Source: Rhizobium mongolense subsp. loessense
Lineage (GTDB): Bacteria > Pseudomonadota > Alphaproteobacteria > Rhizobiales > Rhizobiaceae
DNA length: 64,000 nt
Reading direction: 5' to 3'
Assembly: GCF_900099775.1 (NCBI RefSeq)
Contig: NZ_FMTM01000001.1
Coordinates: 124,001-188,000, forward strand
Numbering within the stretch: position 1 is the stretch's first letter; the number at the start of each line of letters is the position of its first letter. Made by a program: the position numbers and the translations under genes. Below are positions 56,045 to 64,000 of the stretch, piece after piece. The notes below the pieces were generated by a model. That model saw only the letters and a program-made list of their open reading frames with translations, searched no databases and was not told the DNA's origin.

Positions 56045-56941
56045 TCACGGAATGGCGCGCTCGCGCCGGCTCAGCACCAGCAGGAAGACGAGCAGCGAGA
56101 AGATGACGAAATCCCGCCAGAGGAACGGGCCATAGGCGGTCCAGAGGGTTTCGGCAAAACCGATGCCTGCTGCACCGCCTGCGGATTTCAGCGGATCGGA
56201 ATAGCCTCCGGCAGCGGCGATCATCAGCACCTTGAGGCCGAAGAGCAGGCCCGCACCGAAATCCATCGAACCGTAATAGAAGGTCGTCAGGATGCCGCAG
56301 CAGGTGGCGATGAATACGGCGGCCACATAGGCAGCTAGGAACACGCGGATTGCGCTGACGCCGCAGAGTTCAGCGGCGAGTGGATCGTCCGTCACGGCGC
56401 GCCAGACGCGGCCCCAGGCGCTGCATCGGAGCACCAGGCCGCCGACCACGATCAGCGCGCACATCAGCCCGGTATTGATGAGCTGGATATAAGTCAACGT
56501 CACCTTGAAGGATGCGTCGCTCCAGAAAATGACGGTGCGATTGAGGAAGGGCGAGAGCCAGAGTTCCCGCGTATCGGAGGCCAACCGCGCCGTCTCCATG
56601 AGCAGGATGGTCACGCCGAGGGCTGCGACGATGACCGTATTCGGTGAGCGTCGCACGAGCGGCTGCATGACGGAGCGGCCGATCCAGAAGCCGGCGCCGA
56701 GCGAATAGGTGAAAGACATGACGGCGCCGATCGCGAGCGATGCGGGCAGGACCAGCCAGAGGCGGTTATAGGCGAAATCGGTGAACAGCAGCAGCATCTG
56801 TCCCGCGAAAGCGAAGACCGCACCATAGGTGATATCGGCGCGCTTGGTGACGCCGAAGGCAAGCGCATAGCCAAAGGCAAGCGCCGCGTAGAGCGCTGCC
56901 AACGGCACCGCGTTTGCCAGCTGCTGCAAAAGATAACCCAT
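56045..56941 (-). CDS. LivH-type branched-chain amino acid ABC permease, solitary
   Basis: A 298-residue inner-membrane permease with eight or so transmembrane helices and the LivH/BPD_transp_2 signature around ALYAALAFGYALAFGVTKRA and AAGGYSDPLKSAGGAAGIG. Normally such permeases occur with LivM, two ATPases and a binding protein; none of these are adjacent. ATG 56941 has GGGAG 7 bases upstream. It is divergent from a CGNR zinc-finger gene across a 66-bp spacer that is almost filled by a 30-bp palindrome. Confidence 0.88.
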   Translation of the reverse strand: MGYLLQQLANAVPLAALYAALAFGYALAFGVTKRADITYGAVFAFAGQMLLLFTDFAYNRLWLVLPASLAIGAVMSFTYSLGAGFWIGRSVMQPLVRRSPNTVIVAALGVTILLMETARLASDTRELWLSPFLNRTVIFWSDASFKVTLTYIQLINTGLMCALIVVGGLVLRCSAWGRVWRAVTDDPLAAELCGVSAIRVFLAAYVAAVFIATCCGILTTFYYGSMDFGAGLLFGLKVLMIAAAGGYSDPLKSAGGAAGIGFAETLWTAYGPFLWRDFVIFSLLVFLLVLSRRERAIP

Positions 56942-56968
56942 CAGGAAACTCCCGATCCTCTGCAAATA

Positions 56969-56998
56969 ATAACTGGCAAAACCTATTTTACCAGTTAT
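56969..56998. promoter_or_regulatory. 30-bp palindromic operator between livH-type and CGNR genes
   Basis: Arms ATAACTGG...AAAA and TTTT...CCAGTTAT are mirror images around a centre at 56983.5; 12 of 15 base pairs match. It overlies a plausible promoter for the CGNR gene (CTGGCA, 17 bp, TATATT) whose -10 ends only 6 bases before its ATG, and faces the permease gene too. Confidence 0.8.
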
Positions 56999-57007
56999 AT
57001 TTTCTCT

Positions 57008-57553
57008 ATGAACTTTGCCTGGACCGCACATCGTTTTTCTGGTGGCGCGCTGGCGCTGGATGTCGCCAACAGCGTCATTCTGCGCCATGATATAGCGCGC
57101 AGCATCGACCGCTTTGCTGCGGATGAACAGTTCACGAGCTTTCCGCATGCGGCGGCGGAATTCTGCGCCGAGCGTGCCCTTTTCAGGGAAGTTCTTCCGG
57201 TGGCGCCAGAAGACAGGCCGAATTTCATCGCTCTGCGCGAGGCGACGGACCGTTATTTCCGGCAACGGGTTTTGACAGGCAATGACGATCAACTCCTCGC
57301 GGACCTGCTTGGCAAACTTGCCGTAACCCTCCGCAATGCCAGGCCCAACGGGCTCGACGCCGCGACCGCGCATTCGGTGCTTCGCCTGATCGCGATGCCT
57401 GATCCGGATCGCTTGAAGATATGCCGCAATTGCGGCTGGCTGTTCGTAGATCGCAGCAAGAATAAGAGCCGTGCCTGGTGCGACATGGGCGTCTGCGGCA
57501 ACCGCGCCAAGGCAAGCCGGCACTACCGCCGGAAGAAAGAGGACGCGACATGA
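57008..57553 (+). CDS. CGNR zinc-finger transcription regulator
   Basis: A 181-residue protein with an N-terminal ABATE-like domain (about residues 8-125) and a C-terminal CGNR zinc finger with Cys139, Cys142, Cys158 and Cys163 (ICRNCGWLF, AWCDMGVCGNRAKASRHY), ending in a basic tail that may contact DNA. CGNR proteins are thought to be stress- or ligand-responsive regulators. No ribosome site precedes the ATG, so the mRNA may be leaderless. Its stop is embedded in the next gene's ATG. Confidence 0.88.
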   Translation: MNFAWTAHRFSGGALALDVANSVILRHDIARSIDRFAADEQFTSFPHAAAEFCAERALFREVLPVAPEDRPNFIALREATDRYFRQRVLTGNDDQLLADLLGKLAVTLRNARPNGLDAATAHSVLRLIAMPDPDRLKICRNCGWLFVDRSKNKSRAWCDMGVCGNRAKASRHYRRKKEDAT

Positions 57554-58056
57554 AAATCAAGGTTATCACGGCACTGGCGCTGAGCGCCGCGCTGCTCGCC
57601 GGCTGCCAGCGCGAGATGGAGAAGATGGTCGAAGTGAGCGGCCATATTTTCGTGTTCAACTATCGCGTTGCAAGCGCGACGTACCTCGTCACGTTGAAGA
57701 AGACCGCAGCCATTCCGGATGGCGCAGTGGCAATCGCGGAATTCGAGAACCCAGCCGGCGGCGACCCAATCGTGCTCACCGAGAAGATCTATCCGGCCTG
57801 GGACAAGATCACCCTGCAGAGCCCAAAAGTGCACTGCATCCGCAAGGATAGACCTTATTCCGTGAATATCCGTCTCGTCGATGCCGAGGGCGCGACGCTG
57901 CAGGAGTTGAAGACACAACTGGTCTCGGACGTCGATCAATCGATCCTGCCCAGCAAGCCGCTCGTCGTCGGGCCGCTCTATACCCAGAACCCGGATGTTT
58001 TCAAGCCGGACGGAACGACGGACTTTAGCAATACAGACAAGTGCCCTGCCGCATAA
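57550..58056 (+). CDS. YbaY-type lipoprotein
   Basis: A 168-residue lipoprotein: signal MKIKVITALALSAALLAGC, acylated Cys at residue 19. The mature domain has VSGHIFVFNYRVASATYLVT and LPSKPLVVGPLYTQNPDV, a sequence pattern of the YbaY/META-associated lipoprotein group. Starts with a 4-bp overlap from the CGNR gene, so the regulator and lipoprotein are made together. The role of this pairing is unknown. Confidence 0.78.
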   Translation: MKIKVITALALSAALLAGCQREMEKMVEVSGHIFVFNYRVASATYLVTLKKTAAIPDGAVAIAEFENPAGGDPIVLTEKIYPAWDKITLQSPKVHCIRKDRPYSVNIRLVDAEGATLQELKTQLVSDVDQSILPSKPLVVGPLYTQNPDVFKPDGTTDFSNTDKCPAA

Positions 58057-58062
58057 CGAAAA

Positions 58063-58083
58063 AGCCGGAGCGGAGCCCCGGCT
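58063..58083 (-). terminator. Terminator of ndk (and of the lipoprotein gene)
   Basis: On the minus strand AGCCGG pairs with CCGGCT around GGCTCCGCT and is followed by TTTTTCG, about 50 bases past the ndk stop. It also lies 6 bases after the convergent lipoprotein gene. Confidence 0.8.
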
Positions 58084-58129
58084 ATCAGAGTCATTTCAAA
58101 GGTTTCAGCCTCCCGGCTGAAATTCCGAT

Positions 58130-58552
58130 TCAGCCGACGATTTCGGTGTCGGAGAACCAGTATTTGATTTCCTGCGCAGCCGTTTCCGGAGCGTCGGAGC
58201 CGTGAACGGAGTTTTCGCCGATCGAAAGAGCATGCACCTTGCGGATCGTGCCTTCGTCAGCGTTTGCCGGGTTCGTCGCACCCATGATTTCGCGGTTCTT
58301 GAGGATTGCGTTTTCGCCTTCGAGAACCTGAACGACGGTCGGGCCGGAGGTCATGGTGTCGACGAGTTCGCCGAAGAACGGACGCTCCTTGTGAACGGCG
58401 TAGAAGCCTTCCGCTTCGCGCTTGCTCATCCAGACGCGCTTGGAAGCAACGACGCGCAGGCCGGCATCTTCCAGCATCTTGGTGATAGCGCCCGTGAGGT
58501 TGCGCTTCGTTGCGTCCGGCTTGATCATCGAAAAGGTGCGTTCAATCGCCAT
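58130..58552 (-). CDS. ndk: Nucleoside diphosphate kinase
   Basis: Balances nucleoside triphosphate pools. The 140-residue protein has [14 protein letters not shown] at the start, the RxMxG segment in [17 protein letters not shown] and the phospho-His in [11 protein letters not shown] near residue 117. Monocistronic. Confidence 0.97.
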   Translation of the reverse strand: MAIERTFSMIKPDATKRNLTGAITKMLEDAGLRVVASKRVWMSKREAEGFYAVHKERPFFGELVDTMTSGPTVVQVLEGENAILKNREIMGATNPANADEGTIRKVHALSIGENSVHGSDAPETAAQEIKYWFSDTEIVG

Positions 58553-58957
58553 TGGGTCAAATCCTCTGGTTTAGCGGGAAAAGTGGGCGGTCTTTACCCG
58601 CCCCCAGCCCCGAAAACAAGGGGGACGCGGCAATTTCACGCCGCTGTCATAGTGCGGCCCCTGCCTTCATGCAGGTCAAGGCAGCGCTCGAACCAACTCA
58701 TGGCGCTCTGGTCATGAATTGCCTTTTGAAAGAGGTTTCGGGAATGCTGTCACGACAGATGCGGGCCGCGATCAAATCAGCAAATTTCATGGGCATAATC
58801 GTTTCAAGTTACGGCGCCTCAAGGTTGCATTAACCGAATTTGAGCATTCCATAATAAACGAGGCAGAATCGCTGAATATTCAATATATTTTATAGTATTG
58901 ACGGCATAGCGTAGCTCAAGCCGCAGCTGGATAGGGCTGACAAAGCGAGGGACCGTC
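58553..58957. other. Intergenic region, 405 bp
   Basis: Between ndk and the GGDEF gene (divergent). It has a G/C-rich half with CCCGCCCC and an AT-rich half near 58880-58905 that probably holds a promoter. I see no gene or repeat here. Confidence 0.3.
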
Positions 58958-59998
58958 ATGCAGACTACAACTAGAAATGCAATGCGGCACACGGGCGCGC
59001 CCCCTTTAACCGATGCCCAGAAGATCGCTCAGCACATGGCGCGGCTGAGCATTCCCGGCCTACCGCGGAACTACGAACTATTCCACGAGGCGGTCGCCGG
59101 TCATAATGCGGCGCTTGCCAGCGATATCGCCGGGCTCGGGCCTCATCCTCAGCAAGCAAAGCTCGACGCGCTCGGGCTGCAACATCGCTTAGTCAGCCAT
59201 TGTGGGATTGCCGCGGAAGCCTCCGGCGGCGAGGCCGGCAAAGTCCTGCGCGAAGCCGCGCAACGGCTGTCAGAAGGCATCAGGCAGAAACGTGCCTTTT
59301 CGCGCGCGGCGGAGGCCTTTGTGAAATCGATCTCCGGCAATGGCGACCAAGGTCTTGCTTCCTTGGTGAGCGACATGGAATTTCTCGCGGAATCGCTCGC
59401 GAGCGTGCTTTTGGCCGAAACGGAACTCGAAGCCAAGCTGCTTGCCGATGTCGAACGGATCGAGACGCTGGAACACGGGATATCCGCCGTGCAATCGGCA
59501 TCGGTGACCGATGCGCTGACGGGCCTGCCGAACCGCATCGCGCTGACCAAGGCGATCGGCGAACTTTATGAGCGCGAGGCAGGAACGGCCAGCAGTGCGC
59601 TGATCATGGTCGATATCGACGATTTCAAGCAGCTGAACGAAAAATACGGCGTGCAAGCAGGCAACAAACTCATAAAGAAGCTCGCCGGCCTCTTCCGCAA
59701 ATCCATCAAGAAGAATGATCTCGTCGCGCGGACAGAAGGCGACGAGTTTGGCTTCCTGTTTGCCAATGTCGGCATGCGCGACGCGCTGGCGATCGCCGAG
59801 CGGCTGCGCAATTCCGTGGAAGACAACATGGTCTTCGCAACCTCCGACAAGGGCGATCCTGGCAGGCTCACGATTTCGCTCGGCGTCGCGCTGAGTTCCG
59901 ATGCGGCAACGGCCGCGCAACTACAAGCCAATGCCCACGCAGCACTTCTTGCAGCCCAGTCCAACCGCCGCCAACCGTTGCAAGCTTTCGGCCGCTAG
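58958..59998 (+). CDS. GGDEF-domain protein with EGDEF active-site motif
   Basis: A 346-residue cytoplasmic protein with an N-terminal helical sensor-like part (about residues 15-175) and a GGDEF domain at about 185-345. DALTGLPNRIALTKAI and MVDIDDFKQLNEKYG are typical, but the motif reads EGDEF at residues 260-264 in place of GGDEF. The inhibitory site RxxD is KKND. Activity as diguanylate cyclase is uncertain; it could be a weak enzyme or c-di-GMP/GTP sensor. Confidence 0.85.
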   Translation: MQTTTRNAMRHTGAPPLTDAQKIAQHMARLSIPGLPRNYELFHEAVAGHNAALASDIAGLGPHPQQAKLDALGLQHRLVSHCGIAAEASGGEAGKVLREAAQRLSEGIRQKRAFSRAAEAFVKSISGNGDQGLASLVSDMEFLAESLASVLLAETELEAKLLADVERIETLEHGISAVQSASVTDALTGLPNRIALTKAIGELYEREAGTASSALIMVDIDDFKQLNEKYGVQAGNKLIKKLAGLFRKSIKKNDLVARTEGDEFGFLFANVGMRDALAIAERLRNSVEDNMVFATSDKGDPGRLTISLGVALSSDAATAAQLQANAHAALLAAQSNRRQPLQAFGR

Positions 59999-60047
59999 CA
60001 TCGGCATGGTCTTGCCTTGATCGCGGCTTTCGGCCAAAACGCCGCGC

Positions 60048-61931
60048 ATGATCACGATTACCGACATTTCTGCCCGCATCGCCGGACGCCTTCTCCTCGA
60101 CAATGCCAGCGTGACGCTTCCGGCGGGCACGAAGGCTGGCCTTGTGGGGCGGAACGGCGCGGGCAAATCTACGCTCTTCAGGATCATCACCGGCGATCTC
60201 GGCGCAGAAACGGGCCTAGTTTCCATACCGAAGAACGCCCGCATCGGTCAGGTGGCGCAGGAAGCGCCGGGCACGGAAGATTCGCTGATCAAGATCGTGC
60301 TTTCCGCCGACAAGGAACGCGCGGCGCTGCTTGCCGAGTCCGAGATCGCGACCGATGCGCACCGGATAGCCGAAATCCAGATGCGCCTTGTCGATATCGA
60401 TGCGCATTCGGCAGAGGCGCGGGCGGCAAGCATTCTTGCCGGCCTTGGCTTCAACCAGGATGCCCAGCAGCGCCCGGCCTCGGCCTTCTCCGGCGGCTGG
60501 CGCATGCGCGTGGCCCTTGCCTCAGTGCTCTTTGCCGAACCTGACCTACTGCTTCTCGACGAGCCGACGAACTATCTCGACCTCGAAGGTACGCTCTGGC
60601 TGGAAGACTATGTGCGGCGCTATCCACACACGGTCATCATCATCAGCCATGACCGCGACCTTCTGAACAATGCCGTCAATTCGATCATCCATCTCGATCA
60701 GAAAAAGCTGACCTTCTACCGGGGCGGCTACGACCAGTTCGAGCGGCAGAAGGCGGAAGCCGACGAATTGCAGACGAAAGCGAAGGCCAAGAACGAGGCC
60801 GCGCGCAAACATCTGCAGAGTTTTATCGACCGCTTCAAGGCAAAGGCGTCCAAGGCGCGCCAGGCGCAAAGCCGCGTCAAGGCGCTGGAACGGATGGGCA
60901 CGGTCGCCGCGGTGATCGAAAATCATGTGCAACCGATCACCTTCCCGGAACCGGAAAAGCAGCCCGCATCGCCGATCGTCGCCATTCAGAGCGGCGCCGT
61001 CGGTTACGAACCGGGCAAGCCGATCCTCAAGAACATCAGCCTACGCATCGACAACGACGACCGCATCGCGCTGCTCGGCTCCAACGGCAACGGCAAGTCG
61101 ACCTTCGCGAAATTCATCGCCGGCCGGCTTTCAGCCGAAAGCGGCGACATCAAACTCGCACCGAGCCTGAAGATCGGCTTTTTCGCCCAACACCAACTCG
61201 ACGATCTCGTTCCCAACGAGTCGCCGGTGGAGCATGTGCGCCTTCTGATGCCCGCAGCGCCCGAGGCCAAGGTCCGCGCCCGAGTGGCGCAGATGGGGCT
61301 TTCGACGGAAAAGATGTCGACTGCCGCCAAGGATCTTTCCGGCGGCGAGAAGGCCCGCCTGCTGATGGGGCTTGCCGCGTTCCACGCGCCGAACCTTCTC
61401 ATTCTCGACGAGCCGACCAACCACCTGGACATCGACAGCCGCCGCGCTTTGATAGAAGCGCTTAATGACTACGATGGCGCCGTCATCCTCATCTCGCATG
61501 ACCGCCATCTCATCGAGGCGACGGTCGACCGTCTCTGGCTGGTCAACAACGGCACGGTTTCGAATTTCGAGGGCGATATGGAGGAATACCGCAACCTCGT
61601 CGTCTCTTCGGGCAAAAAAAAAGACGAAAGGCCTGACCTGAGCGACGAGCCCTCCTCCAAGGCGGATCAGCGCAAGGCGAATGCCGGCAAGCGCGCCTCG
61701 CTCGCGCCGCTCAGGAAAAAGATCAACGAAATCGAATCTTTGACGGCGAAGCTGGAGAAACAGATTCAGGAGCTTGATGCGGAGCTTGCCGATCCGGCGC
61801 TTTACGAAAAGGCGCCGGCAAGGGCCAGCGAGAAAGCCAAGCAGCGCGGCGAGGCAGCTGCAAAGCTCGCAGCCGCCGAAGAACAGTGGCTGGAGCTTTC
61901 GGCCGAATATGAGGACGCCATGGCGGGCTAG
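60048..61931 (+). CDS. ABC-F-family ATP-binding protein (Uup/YheS-like)
   Basis: A 627-residue protein with two ABC ATPase domains and no membrane part. Walker A motifs are GRNGAGKST and GSNGNGKST; signatures are FSGGWRMR and LSGGEKAR; Walker B segments are LLLLDEPTNYLDL and LLILDEPTNHLDI. The linker RKHLQSFIDRFKAKASKARQ and a C-terminal coiled coil (LRKKINEIESLTAKLEKQIQ) fit ribosome-associated ABC-F proteins. Likely acts on translation or ribosome rescue. Confidence 0.94.
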   Translation: MITITDISARIAGRLLLDNASVTLPAGTKAGLVGRNGAGKSTLFRIITGDLGAETGLVSIPKNARIGQVAQEAPGTEDSLIKIVLSADKERAALLAESEIATDAHRIAEIQMRLVDIDAHSAEARAASILAGLGFNQDAQQRPASAFSGGWRMRVALASVLFAEPDLLLLDEPTNYLDLEGTLWLEDYVRRYPHTVIIISHDRDLLNNAVNSIIHLDQKKLTFYRGGYDQFERQKAEADELQTKAKAKNEAARKHLQSFIDRFKAKASKARQAQSRVKALERMGTVAAVIENHVQPITFPEPEKQPASPIVAIQSGAVGYEPGKPILKNISLRIDNDDRIALLGSNGNGKSTFAKFIAGRLSAESGDIKLAPSLKIGFFAQHQLDDLVPNESPVEHVRLLMPAAPEAKVRARVAQMGLSTEKMSTAAKDLSGGEKARLLMGLAAFHAPNLLILDEPTNHLDIDSRRALIEALNDYDGAVILISHDRHLIEATVDRLWLVNNGTVSNFEGDMEEYRNLVVSSGKKKDERPDLSDEPSSKADQRKANAGKRASLAPLRKKINEIESLTAKLEKQIQELDAELADPALYEKAPARASEKAKQRGEAAAKLAAAEEQWLELSAEYEDAMAG

Positions 61932-62048
61932 GTATCGCGCCTTGTCGATCCGCAGGTGACAAGGCCGCTTGCCCGGCGGTAACATTCTGATAAAACACCG
62001 CCCAATAAATCATACTTTTGAGCGAAACACCGAACGCGAGCTTCAGCC

Positions 62049-62975
62049 ATGTCACCCATCAACCTCGCCATCGTCGGCGTCGGCAAGATCGTCCGCGACC
62101 AGCACCTCCCCTCGATCGCAAAGAATCCGGATTTCAAGCTTATTGCGACGGCAAGCCGCCACGGCACCGTCGACGGTATCCAGAGCTTCACAAGCATCGA
62201 GGCCATGCTCGACGCCGTGCCTGAGATCGACGCCGTGTCGCTTTGCATGCCGCCGCAATATCGCTACGAGGCAGCCCATAAGGCGCTTTCTGCCGGCAAG
62301 CACGTCTTCCTCGAAAAACCGCCGGGTGCGACCCTGAGCGAGGTCGCCGACCTCGAAGCGCTGGCCGCCGAAAAAGGCGTCTCGCTCTTTGCAAGCTGGC
62401 ATTCGCGCTATGCGGCTGCGGTCGAGGCCGCGAAGGCCTTCCTCGCCTCGACGAAGATCGAAAGCGTCCACGTCATTTGGAAGGAAGACGTACGCCACTG
62501 GCATCCGAATCAAGACTGGATCTGGCAGGCGGGCGGGCTTGGCGTTTTCGATCCGGGTATCAACGCGCTGTCAATCGTCACCCATATTTTGCCCAAGGCG
62601 ATCTTCCTGACGAGCGCCACGCTGGAGTTTCCGGAAAACCGCGACGCGCCGATTGCGGCCGACATGCATTTCAAGAATGCCGACGATGTTCCGGTTCACG
62701 GCGAATTCGACTGGCGCCAAACCGGCAAACAGAGTTGGGACATCATTGCCGAGACGGCAGCCGGCAAGATGGAGCTTGTGGAAGGCGGATCGAAGCTTTC
62801 TGTCAACGGCGAACTGAAATTCTCCGCTCCGGAAGAGGAATATCCGGCGCTCTACCGGCGCTTCGCAGAGATCATCACGGCAGGCAAGTCGGATGTCGAC
62901 CTAGCACCGCTACGTCACGTTGCCGACGCTTTCATGCTCGGCAAGCGGAAGTTCGTGGAAGCATTCCACGATTGA
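62049..62975 (+). CDS. Gfo/Idh/MocA-family oxidoreductase
   Basis: A 308-residue NAD(P)-dependent sugar dehydrogenase: Rossmann opening INLAIVGVGKIVRDQHLPSI, the EKPPGATLSEV segment with the catalytic Lys and an HxxH-like stretch KEDVRHWHPNQDWIWQAGGL. The substrate is probably a sugar or inositol, not defined. It follows the ABC-F gene with no obvious coupling. Confidence 0.9.
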   Translation: MSPINLAIVGVGKIVRDQHLPSIAKNPDFKLIATASRHGTVDGIQSFTSIEAMLDAVPEIDAVSLCMPPQYRYEAAHKALSAGKHVFLEKPPGATLSEVADLEALAAEKGVSLFASWHSRYAAAVEAAKAFLASTKIESVHVIWKEDVRHWHPNQDWIWQAGGLGVFDPGINALSIVTHILPKAIFLTSATLEFPENRDAPIAADMHFKNADDVPVHGEFDWRQTGKQSWDIIAETAAGKMELVEGGSKLSVNGELKFSAPEEEYPALYRRFAEIITAGKSDVDLAPLRHVADAFMLGKRKFVEAFHD

Positions 62976-63059
62976 CCGACGGATCGTCGGCCGGCTGCCA
63001 GTGCTACGGTTGAAATGTTAGAGGGGCAAGATCGACCTTCGCCAAGGACGTCAAATACC

Positions 63060-63611
63060 ATGCCGCAGGAGCAAGACGAATCTTTTGGGTTGGGCGTGCG
63101 GCATCTGACCGTCACGCTCGCCACTCCCGACGCGAGATGGCGGGAAGCCTATGCGCTGGAAGAGACCAGAATCCGAGGCGCGCTCGGATCTCTGGCGCTC
63201 GACATCCAGCATTTCGGTAGCACCGCCATCCCGGCGATCAAAGCAAAACCAATCATCGACATTCTGATCGGCGTCAGACGTTTCGAAGACGGGGCGACCT
63301 GTATCGGCCCGATGGAACAGATCGGCTACGACTATGCTGGAGCCGATATCGTGCCCGACGACTACATCTTCGGCCGCGGCATCAAGGGCGAGACGCGCAC
63401 GCATCTCGCCCATATCGTCGAATATCAGGGTCACAATTGGAAGCGAAACATTCTTTTCCGCGATAGGCTTTTGAGCGATCCCACTCTCGTCCAAGCCTAT
63501 GAAGAACTGAAGATCGATCTTGCGCGGAAATATGCCCAAAATCGCGCCGCTTATACCGCGTCGAAAAAGGCTTTCATCGACAAGGTCGTGACGGACGGCG
63601 GTCTTGCCTGA
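63060..63611 (+). CDS. GrpB-family protein
   Basis: A 183-residue protein of the GrpB/UPF0157 group, a nucleotidyltransferase-like fold: FGSTAIPAIKAKPIIDILIG is its hallmark, and DDYIFGRGIKGETRTHLAHI and LFRDRLLSDPTLVQAYEELK follow. I prefer ATG 63060 (AAGGAC upstream); an ATG at 63015 is possible. Function unknown. Confidence 0.83.
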   Translation: MPQEQDESFGLGVRHLTVTLATPDARWREAYALEETRIRGALGSLALDIQHFGSTAIPAIKAKPIIDILIGVRRFEDGATCIGPMEQIGYDYAGADIVPDDYIFGRGIKGETRTHLAHIVEYQGHNWKRNILFRDRLLSDPTLVQAYEELKIDLARKYAQNRAAYTASKKAFIDKVVTDGGLA

Positions 63612-63620
63612 CCTTGGCGG

Positions 63621-64000
63621 TCAGGCCTTCTTCTCCCAGCGTCCCTCCGGCGTCTGCTGCCAATAGGTGAGGCTGTGCCCCTCACCCTTCAGCCTCTTCC
63701 ACTGGGCCCGCGCGGCTTCGAGCTGGTCCTGGTCGTATCCGTCGAACATGAAGACGATGCGCTCATACGTGTCGACCGACGGCGGTTCGGCGCCGTCGAC
63801 GACGAAACGCACGGTCGCAGCGTTGGCGTTTCCGGCCGATGCGGTCAACAGGACGGGCTGGTCTGCGGCGAATTCAGCTTCGTCCGTACCGTGCGGCAAA
63901 AAGCTGTCTTCGCGGAAAGTCCACAGATGCGCGTCGAGCGCGTCCCTTCGAGCCGTTTCCTTCACCTGGATCGCGACACGCCAGCCGCGCCCGACGCTCT
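63621..64000 (-). CDS. holC: DNA polymerase III subunit chi (5' part outside window)
   Basis: The leftward frame is open at the right edge; 126 codons are seen. GRGWRVAIQVKETARRDALD, LWTFREDSFLPHG and DTYERIVFMFDGYDQDQL are the chi-subunit core. Chi links the clamp-loader complex to SSB. The last residues are YWQQTPEGRWEKKA. Confidence 0.9.
   Translation of the reverse strand, partial: SVGRGWRVAIQVKETARRDALDAHLWTFREDSFLPHGTDEAEFAADQPVLLTASAGNANAATVRFVVDGAEPPSVDTYERIVFMFDGYDQDQLEAARAQWKRLKGEGHSLTYWQQTPEGRWEKKA

Overview
The window is a stretch of chromosomal backbone from an alphaproteobacterium of the Rhizobiaceae, most likely Rhizobium itself (R. etli/leguminosarum group). The evidence is high G+C with strong third-position G/C, an LdtR/LdtP regulator-transpeptidase pair, a RopB-type outer-membrane protein, a Bradyrhizobium-type (Asp-rich) HemB, a K+-insensitive proton-pumping pyrophosphatase, HdaA, a bacterial leucyltransferase (Bpt), and several rhizobial palindromic (RIME-like) repeats. 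No identity was computed; species level is inference. No plasmid, prophage, IS element or CRISPR array is visible.

Layout. 1-2.2 kb: end of an O-antigen ligase-type gene, a small HTH regulator and small membrane/lipoprotein genes. 2.2-3.1 kb: an unrecognised gene, tRNA-Pro(GGG) and a decayed second tRNA-Pro copy. 3.1-9.9 kb: HAD phosphatase, DUF1236 protein, then leftward merR, ihfA, fabH, plsX, DUF177 and a cytochrome bc1 chaperone, with bamE divergent. 10-18.7 kb: hppA, nusB-ribH, ribE-ribD-nrdR and glyA, with three rightward genes inserted between ribE and ribH. 19-25.5 kb: ldtP, ldtR, a DUF6163 protein, hemB, an RDD protein, bpt, a gene-fusion scar (EamA 5' part joined to a Doc/Fic toxin 3' part) and an AHSA1-type protein. 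25.6-34.4 kb: parC, a large exported protein, aspS, a multicopper oxidase, a frameshifted mini-gene and rnd. 34.5-42.9 kb: a membrane adenylate cyclase, a phytase-like esterase protein, ppx-ppk, hdaA and an AI-2E/PerM family protein. 43.1-50.6 kb: purM-purN, phnM, Nudix plus molybdopterin oxidoreductase, rlmJ and a GST. 50.7-58.6 kb: ropB, a pteridine-reductase-like SDR coupled to uvrC, pgsA-moaD-moaE, a divergent LivH-permease/CGNR-regulator pair over a 30-bp palindrome, a YbaY-type lipoprotein and ndk. 59-64 kb: a GGDEF protein, an ABC-F ATPase, a Gfo/Idh/MocA oxidoreductase, a GrpB protein and part of holC.

How genes work together. Many neighbours are translationally coupled by 4-bp or 1-bp overlaps (ribH/nusB, ribD/ribE, hdaA/perM, purM/purN, SDR/uvrC, pgsA/moaD, Nudix/oxidoreductase, CGNR/lipoprotein). 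Coherent modules are fatty-acid initiation (plsX-fabH), riboflavin synthesis (ribD, ribE, ribH), polyphosphate turnover (ppk-ppx), replication control (hdaA), cell-wall remodelling (ldtP-ldtR) and phospholipid/molybdopterin synthesis (pgsA-moaD-moaE).

Most noteworthy: (1) the 30-bp near-perfect palindrome spanning the apparent -35 to -10 of a possibly leaderless CGNR zinc-finger gene, divergent from a solitary LivH-type permease; (2) an in-frame insertion of about 190 bp in ribD that looks like a RIME-type palindromic element; (3) the EamA-doc deletion scar; (4) the relic tRNA-Pro next to the intact gene. I did not find a clearly new multi-gene system; the CGNR locus is the best candidate for unexplored regulation.
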